From Candidatus Nitrosopumilus sp. (GTDB lineage: Archaea; Thermoproteota; Nitrososphaeria; Nitrososphaerales; Nitrosopumilaceae): a DNA stretch of 46,682 nucleotides. The translations under genes and the position numbers were made by a program. Location of the stretch: the NCBI GenBank assembly GCA_029263475.1, contig JAJCXK010000025.1:1-46682 (forward strand). The letters are read 5' to 3'. The notes beneath the pieces were generated by a model. It searched no databases and had not been told where the DNA came from. It saw nothing but the letters and a program-made list of their open reading frames with translations. This document shows positions 7,550 to 15,689 of the stretch, piece after piece (positions within the stretch are counted from its first letter, which is position 1; the number at the start of each line of letters is the position of its first letter).

Positions 7550-7560
7550 TAATGTAATTT

Positions 7561-8442
7561 ATGGTAACTGTAGTATACAGACGCAAAGGAAATCAGGATT
7601 ATTATTATCTGTATCATGATTCAAAGAAAGGAAAACGAAAACAACGAGAAGAATACATTGGAAAAGCAATCCCTTCAGATATTGAGGACAGAAAAAAGAA
7701 TTTTGCGCTGGGAATAGAGCGAGAAGAATGGATTCCAAGTCTGGAAAAAATTTACAAAAATTACAAAAAGGAACAAAATAAGATTCCCCCATCAATACAA
7801 GAAAAGAATCTGAATTCTTTTTCTGTTAAATTTACATACAATACACAAAGAATTGAGGGTTCCACTTTGACTCTGAAGGATACATCTTTTCTTTTAGAAT
7901 ATGGTTTAACTCCATCAAACAGACCTAGTAGAGACATTAAAGAAACTGAGATACATCAAAAATTATTTCTAGATGTGATAAAACAAAAAGAAGATCTATC
8001 TATGAATGTGGTTAAAAAATGGCACAAAAAACTATTTGCACAAACAAAACCTGACATTGCAGGATTACTCAGGGATTATGATGTGGCTATAGAACAAAGT
8101 CAATTCATTCCTCCTCCTCACACTGCTGTAAAACTTTTGGTAAATGGATTCTTTAAATGGTATAATGTAAACAAAAAGAAGTTAAATCCCGTAGAACTTG
8201 CAGCTTTGGTACACTTGAAATTTGTTACAATCCATCCATTCGGAGATGGAAATGGCAGAACTACCAGACTGATGATGAACCATGTTCTAAACAAGTTTGG
8301 TTATCCATTGCTTGACATTGATTATGGGGACAGACGTTCATACTATAACGCTCTTGAAAAATCCCAAACCAAAGATGATGATTTGTCATTTTTGCAATGG
8401 TTTATGAAACGATATTTCAAGACTTGCAAAAACTATCTTTAA
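7561..8442 (+). CDS. Fic-domain protein (probable AMPylase with N-terminal inhibitory helix)
   Basis: The Fic catalytic loop HPFGDGNGRTTR begins at H225, complete for transfer of AMP or a related group onto target hydroxyls. The inhibitory motif [ST]xxxEG is present as TQRIEG with the blocking glutamate at E99, so the protein should be autoinhibited in the manner of class II Fic proteins. The first 40 residues form the aromatic, lysine-rich strand region (YYYLYHDSKKGKRKQREEYIGK) seen in archaeal members. No antitoxin gene accompanies it. The promoter carries repeated operator sites. Target unknown; a stress, defence or toxin role is possible. Confidence 0.92.
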   Translation: MVTVVYRRKGNQDYYYLYHDSKKGKRKQREEYIGKAIPSDIEDRKKNFALGIEREEWIPSLEKIYKNYKKEQNKIPPSIQEKNLNSFSVKFTYNTQRIEGSTLTLKDTSFLLEYGLTPSNRPSRDIKETEIHQKLFLDVIKQKEDLSMNVVKKWHKKLFAQTKPDIAGLLRDYDVAIEQSQFIPPPHTAVKLLVNGFFKWYNVNKKKLNPVELAALVHLKFVTIHPFGDGNGRTTRLMMNHVLNKFGYPLLDIDYGDRRSYYNALEKSQTKDDDLSFLQWFMKRYFKTCKNYL

Positions 8443-8534
8443 TCTATCATATTTGTGACTAAAAATTGCATTTATCTACGAAGATTAAACCCCTAGATGA
8501 ATTTGTAAGATCGATTTAACTTCTTATTTTCATG

Positions 8535-8758
8535 GACTCAAATTGGATGGTGTCTGTGACTTGCAAGTAATGGACCGTGCAGTTTTTTGTCCAAATGCTG
8601 TACTTTGTTGATTGGAAATCATCATTGTTCTTTGTATGTTTTGTAAATATAGTTGCAGCTTGAAAAAGTTTTCTAAAATAAAATATCTGGTTCATATTAG
8701 ATTGGAAGCACAATGTGTAGGGGGATATAGTCAAGGAGGTCATTTCCATATCCACGTG
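8535..8758 (+). repeat. Dispersed repeat R1
   Basis: About 224 bp related to R2 (20935-21157) and R3 (25174-25316), all in the same orientation. Shared blocks include GTGACTTGCAAG, GCAGTTTTTTG, TTGTAAAT, CTTGAAAAA and the CACGTGTA end. Read on the minus strand it has an open frame of 79 codons whose residues (FTKHTKNNDDFQSTK) reappear in R3, so the repeat is probably a degraded copy of a multi-copy coding element rather than an RNA. Confidence 0.8.
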
Positions 8759-8939
8759 TAAAAAAAATAATTCTATTCTGATGAAAAATGATTATGTCCG
8801 AATCTGGCAATTATTCCCCGTAAGATGATTTCAGACAGATCTTTCATCATGTTTTGTCAGATCAGTTCAAACATTCTATATTTTAGATAGGTTCAAGTTT
8901 ACATTTTTATCAATAAATGAACAATATGTTACCACAGAA

Positions 8940-9521
8940 ATGAAGAGATGTCCCTTATGTCAAACAAAATACAACGATATGACCAGAGTTTGTCCATTAA
9001 GACATTGTTCTAACTGTGGTTCGTTAAAGTTGCAGTCTCATAAAAAAAGGAGTTTTCAATCATCCCGAGCAAAACAAAATTTTGCCTTTATTTTACCACC
9101 CTTGGGTTTTTTTGTTTTAGTTTATGGCTATCTGTTTGTTCAAGGAGACTTGATTCCCTTTCTCAGCATTGTTGCAGTTTATTCCGTATTTTTTATCGGT
9201 ATTTTGTTTAAAATTACGATAAGAAACATCAATTGCAAAGAATGCAACGCACTAAATTTCCCGTTTGTGAGTAACATCAACATCAGTTCAGCCAAACTGA
9301 ATGGGGATTTGGTCGATGAGAAAGATCTGACAAAAAAAATCGCCAAGACAATTCTTGAAGGACTGTCAAAAGAGCAAAAAAAACACAACAAAAAAGACAT
9401 CATGATAAGAATAGTAGGTGCGGTTTCCTTGGTAGTTATTGCAGCACTTGGAACTTTTTTTGTGAATCCAGATGATGTTTTGCTAGGGGAAATTGTCGAT
9501 TTGGTAAAGTCATTCCAATAA
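8940..9521 (+). CDS. Zinc-ribbon membrane protein, 193 aa
   Basis: N-terminal zinc-binding part with CPLC, CPLRHCSNC (residues 4-27), two hydrophobic helices around 48-95, a second CxxC (CKEC) at about 100-103 on the cytoplasmic side, an acidic/lysine helical region, and a C-terminal helix near 160-178. Topology suggests both metal knuckles lie inside. The gene is monocistronic between two accessory features. No family recognised; small membrane zinc-ribbon proteins of this type often serve as adaptors, which I cannot show here. Confidence 0.7.
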   Translation: MKRCPLCQTKYNDMTRVCPLRHCSNCGSLKLQSHKKRSFQSSRAKQNFAFILPPLGFFVLVYGYLFVQGDLIPFLSIVAVYSVFFIGILFKITIRNINCKECNALNFPFVSNINISSAKLNGDLVDEKDLTKKIAKTILEGLSKEQKKHNKKDIMIRIVGAVSLVVIAALGTFFVNPDDVLLGEIVDLVKSFQ

Positions 9522-9731
9522 ATGGGGCAATGTAATTTCTTTTCAGAAAATCAATTCATTCTAAATCTTGATATCCTATTGCAGTTCATTGTGATTTGTT
9601 ACCCTCTTGTTTTTGAGATTCCCCATCTGTGAGAACATGCATAGTTCTCCACTCCAATGTCTGCATGACTCATCTGGCATGATCATTATCTCCTAACTGA
9701 GTTTTGGGTTTCTTGGAATTTCATATCTTGT

Positions 9732-9947
9732 TTAGATACTTTTCAAAGATGTCCAATTTTGAAAAATAATGATCCGACAACTCTCAAACGTTTTTGATTT
9801 TTTGCTCAAACCACATTTTGTAGTCGCCAAAACAGTTGAATTTTCAGGCAGGTACTTTTCTAAAATTGTAATTAATTCTGCGCCATCATAACCTTCAGCC
9901 ATCTTGATGTATTGTTCCACTCCTTTTTCGGTATCAAAAAATCCCAT
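9732..9947 (-). pseudogene. Truncated class I SAM-dependent methyltransferase
   Basis: The first 37 residues (MGFFDTEKGVEQYIKMAEGY...LITILEKYLPENSTVL) match the start of a methyltransferase family in which the next residues are normally the ELGxGxGxD cofactor loop. Here the loop is missing and the sequence turns into low-quality Ser/Lys-rich residues before a stop. Everything after motif I is deleted, so the product cannot bind SAM. It is a relic, unless the short N-terminal piece has been reused. Confidence 0.65.
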
Positions 9948-10366
9948 ATTCTTGTTTTCTAATTTTTTAAATTTAAATAATTTTTATTCTGATTTTATTT
10001 CCACGTGGGTACGAAAATAGTCCTACTAACTATGTCCCCAGCACAATATGTAGGAGGATATAGTTAGGCGTTTAGATTTGGCACTAATTTCTTCAAGATT
10101 TATTATAGAAATTTCTAAGTAATTCTGATTTTTTTGCCACACACACATTTGACGATGACTTTGCGATTGTACCTACCAAACCAATTTTTAATAAAAGTAC
10201 TTTTGAGGATTATGTCTTAACAATCTAATTTTTTAATAACAAAAATTCTGATCATGATTCATCATCTGTTTAAGCAATCCGTACATTCTGATCTGAAGGT
10301 CCACACCAGTACTACCTCTTGAACTGATTTTGGGAGAATACACAAAGTGTATTGCGACTTCAGATA
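9948..10366. other. Non-coding stretch with repeat fragment R4
   Basis: The segment 10003-10066 contains a CACGTG and then CAGCACAATATGTAGGAGG plus ATATAGTTAGG, matching the tail of R1 and R2, so it is a fourth, partial copy of the dispersed repeat. The rest is AT-rich. On the minus strand 10111-10200 there is an open piece ending in CVCGKKIRIT that resembles half a zinc ribbon but has no start codon. Confidence 0.5.
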
Positions 10367-10492
10367 TTACAATTCGATATCATGTTCTTCCTTTGCATGT
10401 AATACAAGAGAACCGTGTTTCTTTGACACATAGTCGCAAATGGTGCATTTGTGTATGGTTGGCTGCCTGGGCGAGCCTGTCTTTCTAGCCAA
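10367..10492 (-). CDS. Single C2H2 zinc finger protein, 41 aa
   Basis: Starting at TTG 10492 the product begins MARKTGSPRQP, an AT-hook-like basic arm, then C-x2-C-x12-H-x4-H (CTIC ... HAKEEH), the canonical C2H2 finger spacing, and ends DIEL. No ATG exists in frame and a stop lies a few codons upstream, so the TTG is needed. It is too short to be listed by most gene callers. Likely a small DNA-binding protein. Confidence 0.65.
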   Translation of the reverse strand: MARKTGSPRQPTIHKCTICDYVSKKHGSLVLHAKEEHDIEL

Positions 10493-10665
10493 TTTGTGTT
10501 GTTTTCATGAATTATTCATTAAACTTTCTATTTTGATTGCCAATTGAGCAATCCCAAATTATGACACTCCAATTCACAAATGTTAGGATCATGATATGAT
10601 TCATCCAAACTCATGTTAAGATAACAATTACACATGTTCATTACCCCAAGTATAATGGGGCTTTC

Positions 10666-10791
10666 TTGAAAAGTATTGAAAGATTGGCTCAAGAGGAACT
10701 GATTATTGTAACACTAGTTGCCTGCAATCAAATCCCAAATGAATCCAAAGAATTCTTTTACAATGGCATGCATGACAAAAAAACTAGATAA
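10666..10791 (+). CDS. Possible small protein, 41 aa, or gene remnant
   Basis: An open frame of about 66 codons runs from 10599 to 10791 but has no ATG before its last residues. TTG 10666 preceded by GGGG gives MKSIERLAQEELIIVTLVA..., a protein-like amphipathic sequence. It may instead be the 3' remnant of a longer gene. No domain seen. Confidence 0.3.
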   Translation: MKSIERLAQEELIIVTLVACNQIPNESKEFFYNGMHDKKTR

Positions 10792-10839
10792 CCTCCGAGA
10801 TTGAAATCCGTTAACCTTGATCGAACAAAATTTCAATCA

Positions 10840-10870
10840 AATGATTCTAATGTATATTTTCAGAATCATT
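10840..10870 (+). promoter_or_regulatory. Inverted repeat upstream of zinc-ribbon gene
   Basis: AATGATTCT (10840-10848) is perfectly repeated in inverse as AGAATCATT (10862-10870), six bases before ATG 10877, with the TATA-like TGTATATTTT in the loop. The arrangement fits an operator covering the promoter of the next gene. Confidence 0.45.
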
Positions 10871-10876
10871 AATCTC

Positions 10877-10972
10877 ATGATAGGATTGTGCTCTAAATGC
10901 TTCTCGTCTGGAGTCAACGTGATTACCGATGAAAAGAATCCCGAAGCTGTATGTGAAAAATGCAAAGAATAA
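10877..10972 (+). CDS. Tiny zinc-ribbon protein, 31 aa
   Basis: ATG 10877. Two CxxC knuckles (CSKC near the N-terminus, CEKC near the C-terminus) separated by 19 residues form a complete minimal zinc ribbon. The gene directly follows a perfect inverted repeat. Function unknown; such ribbons usually bind nucleic acid or serve in protein contacts. Confidence 0.6.
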   Translation: MIGLCSKCFSSGVNVITDEKNPEAVCEKCKE

Positions 10973-11515
10973 TAAAATATTTTCAAGATTTTCAAAAACT
11001 TTTCAAATATTTTTGATGGATTTCAGTACAAATCCACAGACATGTTTATCTTTGATTGTGTCATATTATAATTAGGAACGAGTCCACCTCTACCCCCTGA
11101 GTCCAAAGCGCTCTAAAGGAAATCAACCGGGATTTTGCATGGGCTGTGTTCCAGTTTTTAAATTGCAATTGCAAAAAATGCAGAGAATTAATTCCGTCTA
11201 ATTCTTCAAACATGTATTCATGAACGCGTTTCATATCTTCCTAGGTTCATGGTTCACGTTCACAAAAGTTCGTGGCATAACGAAAAAGTATAAAATTGAT
11301 TCAGATATGAATGGGCATTGTTTAAAACGTTCTTAACCATATCAAATTTTCAATTATTTCTTATTTTTTAAGCAGTTCTTTTACTTTTTTTTAACAACTC
11401 CACGATCATTCTTGACAAATGAAAAAATTGTACTTTTCTAAAAAATATGATTCAGATGAATTAGAAACAGTCCAGAGTTTTTTCTTTAAATGATTTATTC
11501 AGATTCAGACTCTTC
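10973..11515. other. Non-coding stretch with a probable zinc-knuckle gene remnant (11101-11223)
   Basis: In the plus frame 11101-11223, 40 codons read like a protein (ALKEINRDFAWAVFQF then CNCKKC) but begin right after an in-frame TGA and have no start codon. The frame before the TGA opens at a TTG (MCHIIIRNESTSTP). The rest of the stretch is AT-rich with no supported gene. Confidence 0.3.
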
Positions 11516-11670
11516 ATGCACATAGTAGAATTTTGTTTTGAATGTGATAAGAAATTATCAAATACAATACATACTGCTCTGAAGAATGTATCTTTGAGAA
11601 TGTATTGGGTGCAAAATCTATGGCTGATTTTCCAGTAAAGTTTGATATGGATTCTGACTCTTGGGTTTGA
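11516..11670 (+). pseudogene. Frameshifted small zinc-binding protein
   Basis: From ATG 11516 the frame gives MHIVEFCFECDKKLSNT; another frame then continues YCSEECIFENVLG...DSDSWV to a stop at 11670. Joined, they form CxxC...YCSxxC, the same design as the 1946-2077 protein. The two frames overlap near 11550-11580, so a single small indel separates them. It is either a sequencing error or a recent frameshift mutation. Confidence 0.5.
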
Positions 11671-11712
11671 AACTTGATTTTAAACATAATTCACGTCTAG
11701 ATCTGTGAGGGA

Positions 11713-11732
11713 ATCAAACTAATTAGACAATA
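11713..11732 (+). repeat. 20-bp repeat, partner at 7354-7373
   Basis: ATCAAACTAATTAGACAATA is identical at both places, each preceded by GAGG and two variable bases. The copies are direct and about 4.36 kb apart, bracketing the Fic gene and the decayed stretch. Confidence 0.7.
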
Positions 11733-11911
11733 CCCATTGAGAACCTAAAAGTTGTTGAGTTTCAAACTAATTCTGCAAGAATTTATTATGGCCTATAATT
11801 TTAGAATTTAACAGTTCAAGTAACTCTACTATACAAATTTTGATTTAGCAACAATCAGTTAATTTCAAATAAATCCCAAAAATGGTTCAGATCGTTTAAG
11901 ATTTGAACTGA

Positions 11912-12286
11912 TTAAACTCCTAAATTCTTGGGTTTGTGTTTGCATGAGCATTCCTTTACAACTGCTCCTTTTCTTAATGCAGACCATCGAATAAGTGGAA
12001 TAATAATGTCATACAACCCTTTACCATCTTTTGTTAGACGATACTCTACTCGTGGAGGGGTCTCTCTGAATGATTCTTTTGAAATCAATTCACTGTCTTG
12101 TAGACCTTCCAGTGTATTTACTAGAGATTTTGAGGTGATTCCTAAAAGTTCATTTTTTAGTTCGTTGAATCTTATTTTTCCATGATTACCAATCTCATAA
12201 ACCACAAGTAATGCCCATTTTTTTCCAATAATATCAATAGTTCCTTGCAAAGGACAAAATAATACAACATTTGATCTACGTACCAT
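11912..12286 (-). CDS. HxlR-family transcriptional regulator
   Basis: From ATG 12286 (124 aa) the protein has the HxlR signature: an N-terminal Cys in VLFCPLQGTIDIIGKKWALLVVYEI, a winged helix with GITSKSLVNTLEGL recognition helix, and the wing PPRVEYRLTKDGKGL. A further 18 residues upstream are in frame but cover the promoter, so they are excluded. HxlR proteins often sense electrophiles or metals through the N-terminal Cys; here a second Cys cluster (CSCKH) lies at the C-terminus. It is divergent from the 12346 operon, its likely target. Confidence 0.88.
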   Translation of the reverse strand: MVRRSNVVLFCPLQGTIDIIGKKWALLVVYEIGNHGKIRFNELKNELLGITSKSLVNTLEGLQDSELISKESFRETPPRVEYRLTKDGKGLYDIIIPLIRWSALRKGAVVKECSCKHKPKNLGV

Positions 12287-12295
12287 TAGTATCTT

Positions 12296-12312
12296 GGTAT
12301 ATACTTTATACC
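12296..12312 (+). promoter_or_regulatory. Palindromic operator between HxlR gene and 12346 operon
   Basis: GGTATATACTTTATACC has 6-bp perfect arms around a 5-bp centre and contains the TATA-like element of the minus-strand regulator gene. A further TATACC half-site lies at 12329-12334. Binding would block both promoters. Confidence 0.6.
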
Positions 12313-12345
12313 TTAAATAGTTTCCAAAATATACCAACACATCAC

Positions 12346-12846
12346 ATGAACAAGCTAAATACGATTACAATGATTCTAAAACAACGTAGATATGCAATGA
12401 TTGCATTTCTAGCTAGTTTTGGATTTGGATTATTGCATTACTTTTTGTCAATGTCAATGCTTCAACTTCACTTTGGCGTTGTAGCTGAATCAATGCCATT
12501 GTATCTTGGCACTTCACTTTCATTATCAGTTGTAGTTGCGATACTAGCTGGTGTGAATATCTCATTACTTGTGTATAAGATTAAAGGAGCAACAGGAACT
12601 AATCTGAAAAAATCTGGTGGTACCACTATTGCAGGAAGTGCCTTTGCAGTATTTACACCAGGATGTCCTGCATGTACTACACCACTTATTGTGATTCTAG
12701 GGGCGGTAGGAGGTCTTGCAGTTTTTCCATTGCAAGGATTAGAGTTAAAAATCATCTCTGTGGGGGCGTTATTATTTTCAATATATTGGATATCTAGAGG
12801 GTTACAACAACCAAGCTGTTGCAGTATGAAGGAAAATAAAAAATGA
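12346..12846 (+). CDS. Four-helix membrane protein with CPxC motif, 166 aa
   Basis: The start is ATG 12346; the longer frame from 12271 runs through the promoter. About four hydrophobic helices are seen. Before the third lies PGCPACTTP, a CxxC pair preceded by Pro-Gly, placed as in thiol-disulfide or metal-relay membrane proteins, and the C-terminus ends CCSMKENKK, a possible soft-metal site. It overlaps the next gene by 4 nt. A copper, mercury or disulfide role under HxlR control is likely but unproven. Confidence 0.7.
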   Translation: MNKLNTITMILKQRRYAMIAFLASFGFGLLHYFLSMSMLQLHFGVVAESMPLYLGTSLSLSVVVAILAGVNISLLVYKIKGATGTNLKKSGGTTIAGSAFAVFTPGCPACTTPLIVILGAVGGLAVFPLQGLELKIISVGALLFSIYWISRGLQQPSCCSMKENKK

Positions 12847-13769
12847 ACTCAATTCTACTCATTGCAGGTATTGTAATAGTTTTAGTTGTGATAATTACTG
12901 TGGGGGCTTCAACATTAATTGTAGAAGAATCCCCAAATATGGAACAATCTACAGACAATGATCCTAGAACAGTTGATTGGCGTCACGTTCATGGATTAGG
13001 ATTAGATCCTACTGACCATTCAATTTTGTATATTGCCACACATGGAGATTTCTATCAAAGTATTAGCAACGCACCTCCAGTTAAGGTAGACAAAGTAAGA
13101 GCAGACTATATGGCATTTAATGCACCACCAATTCCAGGTGTTCCATTGTATGCAAGTGGTCATCCATCAACAGGTGGCAATACAGGATTGATAAAAAGTA
13201 ATGACGGTGGAATAACTTGGGAGCATGTTTCTAATGTAATAGATCCACCCGTAGATTTTCATGCAATGGCAATAAGTAAACAAAATCCAGAAACAATAAT
13301 CGGGTTTGACAGCGGAGCAAGAGGATTATTCAAGACTGTTGACGCTGGAAAGACTTGGGAAACGCTAGAGTATCCAGAATATGTCTCTGCATTGACAATT
13401 TCACCTAATGACTCTGAACTAATATTTGCAGGAACTGGAAATGGGATTTTTAAATCAAACAATGATGGGAAGGATTGGACTCATCTTGATACATACCAAA
13501 AAATGCCTATCTCTGCATTGGCATTTGATGATAAAGGAAAATTATTTGCATCAGTCAAAACATTTGGAATTGCACAGTCCGATGATCTTGGTGAATCCTG
13601 GGAACGCATGCAACACATTGATCTTACGGTTTCAAGTATCGCAGCTGATTCTGAAAATAACTATCTATATGTTGGAGGATACTCTTCTGGAGGATTCCAA
13701 GAAGTTTACAAAATATCCTATGATGGAAGTTCTTATGAAATGATTGGAACCAACAAGGGATTGAAATAA
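12843..13769 (+). CDS. Exported BNR/beta-propeller protein, F510_1955-type, 308 aa
   Basis: A membrane anchor or signal helix covers residues 4-27. The domain starts with WRHVHGLGLDP, typical of the F510_1955 glycosylhydrolase-like family, and carries several Asp-box (BNR) turns: SNDGGITWE, VDAGKTWE, NNDGKDWT, DDLGESWE. These mark successive propeller blades outside the cell. A glycosidase activity is not supported by visible catalytic residues, so a binding or metal-related role may be closer. It overlaps the upstream membrane-protein gene (ATGA), hence one operon. Confidence 0.8.
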   Translation: MNSILLIAGIVIVLVVIITVGASTLIVEESPNMEQSTDNDPRTVDWRHVHGLGLDPTDHSILYIATHGDFYQSISNAPPVKVDKVRADYMAFNAPPIPGVPLYASGHPSTGGNTGLIKSNDGGITWEHVSNVIDPPVDFHAMAISKQNPETIIGFDSGARGLFKTVDAGKTWETLEYPEYVSALTISPNDSELIFAGTGNGIFKSNNDGKDWTHLDTYQKMPISALAFDDKGKLFASVKTFGIAQSDDLGESWERMQHIDLTVSSIAADSENNYLYVGGYSSGGFQEVYKISYDGSSYEMIGTNKGLK

Positions 13770-13880
13770 TTGAAACAGAAAAAACAGTTTTGTGGTTATT
13801 GTCCTGAGGACCAATGTCTCTTAGATTGCAAAATTTGTAATCCTAAAAAAGAAGGAAATGTTAGTTGTGAATGTGAATAA
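13770..13880 (+). CDS. Cys-rich metal-binding microprotein, 36 aa
   Basis: TTG 13770, eight bases inside the end of its neighbourhood and directly after the propeller gene's stop. Nine cysteines are arranged as CGYC, C...C, CxxC (CKIC) and CEC at the end, a density typical of metallothionein-like metal scavengers. The 3' end overlaps the next ORF's proposed start. Placement inside an HxlR-controlled operon with a CPxC membrane protein supports soft-metal handling. Missed by length cut-offs. Confidence 0.55.
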   Translation: MKQKKQFCGYCPEDQCLLDCKICNPKKEGNVSCECE

Positions 13881-14748
13881 ACATAGTGCCATAGCCTGTT
13901 TTGTCATTTTATTATTAATTGGAGTTATTATTCCAAATTCTTTTGCAGAGGAACCAAAACTTCCAGACTGGATTAAGAATATCTTTGTATGGTATGGACA
14001 AGGACAAATATCTGAAGATGATGTTCTCAATGCAATAATATTTCTAGTTGAAAATCAAATTATCCAGATAGATATGGCAAACCAATCAATGGAAATGATG
14101 AATCAGAGTATGATGAAACAAAATACGCCATTTAATGCAGATGTACCAGTTATCATGCCAATGATTGATGGTTATTTCAATGGAAACAAAGTATACTTTG
14201 TACACACTGAGATTTCAGATTCTGCAATGGCAGATATGATGAGTAAGATGATTAATTTTCCAACATTATATGTACCAGAATTGAAAAATATCCCTGAAGA
14301 TCAAATGGCAAAAGTTTACGTTTTTACAAATGGTTTGCCTGGTTCTGAACCCTATGGAGGAGGACCATTCATGTTCCAGATAGATGTGTTTGATTCAATT
14401 CCAGGACAAGCAGGGTATTCACAATTTAGAATGCCCTATTTAGTAACATGGAATGATGATGCTAAACCAAGAATTTTGACTTCAGAATCTGCAATCTTAA
14501 AAGCTGAATCTAACGGTGAGTTAATTATAAAAAAATCGACTCTTGTAGTAAATGCTCCAATGATAACTTGGGAGATACAAGGAAATTATGGTAAGACAAT
14601 GGGAAAAATATCTATGATTCCAAGAATGTTTGAAAGTATGTCTGGAGTTGAAGGGGAATTGACTTTTGTTGATGAGAAAAACTATGTTGCAATATTCCAT
14701 CTACATTCTGAAAAAGGAATGGATATGATGAAAATGAATTCAAAATAG
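13858..14748 (+). CDS. Secreted DUF7482-type protein, 296 aa
   Basis: A signal peptide (SAIACFVILLLIGVIIPNSFA) leads into a short helical module (LPDWIKNIFVWYGQGQISEDDVLNAI) common in exported thaumarchaeal proteins. The rest matches my recollection of DUF7482: PMIDGYFNGNKVYFVHTEIS..., GLPGSEPYGG, and strand-rich ends. Possible starts are ATG 13858 or GTG 13873; the latter avoids deep overlap with the Cys-rich ORF and gives a more usual signal. Met-rich linkers (MEMMNQSMMKQN, MDMMKMNSK) may bind copper. Last gene of the operon. Confidence 0.75.
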   Translation: MLVVNVNKHSAIACFVILLLIGVIIPNSFAEEPKLPDWIKNIFVWYGQGQISEDDVLNAIIFLVENQIIQIDMANQSMEMMNQSMMKQNTPFNADVPVIMPMIDGYFNGNKVYFVHTEISDSAMADMMSKMINFPTLYVPELKNIPEDQMAKVYVFTNGLPGSEPYGGGPFMFQIDVFDSIPGQAGYSQFRMPYLVTWNDDAKPRILTSESAILKAESNGELIIKKSTLVVNAPMITWEIQGNYGKTMGKISMIPRMFESMSGVEGELTFVDEKNYVAIFHLHSEKGMDMMKMNSK

Positions 14749-15270
14749 TTACTAAAAACCTTCAAATCCTAATGGGTTTGTTTACAATAATTATTGGAAA
14801 TTCTGTCAGGAATTCAAATCCTCATCGATGTAATCATTTGAAAAATTATCTTACAAACAAGTAATTTCTACAATATACAATCTAGGTTTCATATTGTAAC
14901 ATTCTAAAAATTTCAAAAAACAATATCTGTTAACAAAAATAAATGGACACGACCGTGTCCCCTAACATTTCTAAACGGAAATCATAATTCTTCAGTAATG
15001 CAGAAAGCTATTGGAGTGCTTTTAAATTCCTGTCTAGTTTTTTCTGTAATTATTTCTGTTATTCTGTTTTTCTTGAGATCAAAGACAAAGAGATTTGAAA
15101 TTTATCATATGTTTCATTTTTGAATTGCTACTTAGTTTGCTAGTTCTTTGGCAAGAGCATTTCATGTCGCCAAAAAATTATGGCATTTTGAACACGCTGT
15201 TTTTTGTTTTGTCATTGCATAATTGGTAAAAATACATCCGCAGAGAATGCATTCTTTCAATGATGTCAGA
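14749..15270. other. Non-coding stretch with palindrome and possible 41-aa membrane peptide
   Basis: GGACACG-AC-CGTGTCC (14945-14960) is a perfect 7-bp-arm palindrome, unusually GC-rich for its surroundings. ATG 14998 to 15123 encodes 41 residues with one hydrophobic helix (VLLNSCLVFSVIISVILFFL) and a basic tail; it might be a real single-pass peptide. Nothing else supported. Confidence 0.4.
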
Positions 15271-15618
15271 TTAGTCATTTTTTATCAATTTGTTTTTCGT
15301 AAAACTAATTTTAGGCTCAAATTTCGTAATGATTATTTCAATGTCTTTTATTTTACTCTGATAGTATCTGGCAACGTGCCCACTCATGGCAAAATCTGCT
15401 TTTTCATGAATTAATGAGCATTCTTTCAGTGATGTGATTCTTTTGTAGACCGAACTTAAGGGGATTTTTTGCTCTCTTGAAATAGTTTGAGCTGATTTAG
15501 GTTGCTTCATAATGGCAAATAAAATATGTCTAGATTCCAAGTTTGCAAGTTCACTTAAAATTTTATTTGATATGTCATATTTTTCTGTAAGTAAAACTTT
15601 TGGTTTCTTTATCAACAA
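15271..15618 (-). CDS. ArsR-like winged-helix regulator, 115 aa
   Basis: Residues 20-80 form a winged helix: ESRHILFAIMKQPKSAQTISREQKIPLSSVYKRITSLKECSLI, close to archaeal ArsR-type or IclR-like regulators. No metal site of the CxC type is obvious. It is transcribed in the same direction as the DUF4443 gene upstream, 71 bp away, so it may be co-regulated with the cobalt cluster. Target unknown. Confidence 0.7.
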   Translation of the reverse strand: MLIKKPKVLLTEKYDISNKILSELANLESRHILFAIMKQPKSAQTISREQKIPLSSVYKRITSLKECSLIHEKADFAMSGHVARYYQSKIKDIEIIITKFEPKISFTKNKLIKND

Positions 15619-15689
15619 AAAATTATAAAATTAACGGTCATTTAAGAAACTCATTAGTTCTACAGGACTAGAACATAATTTTAAAACAA

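Noticed and set aside
8516..8755. 79-codon minus-strand ORF as an ordinary gene
   Set aside because: It coincides with repeat R1, and the related copies are broken, so it is annotated as a repeat.
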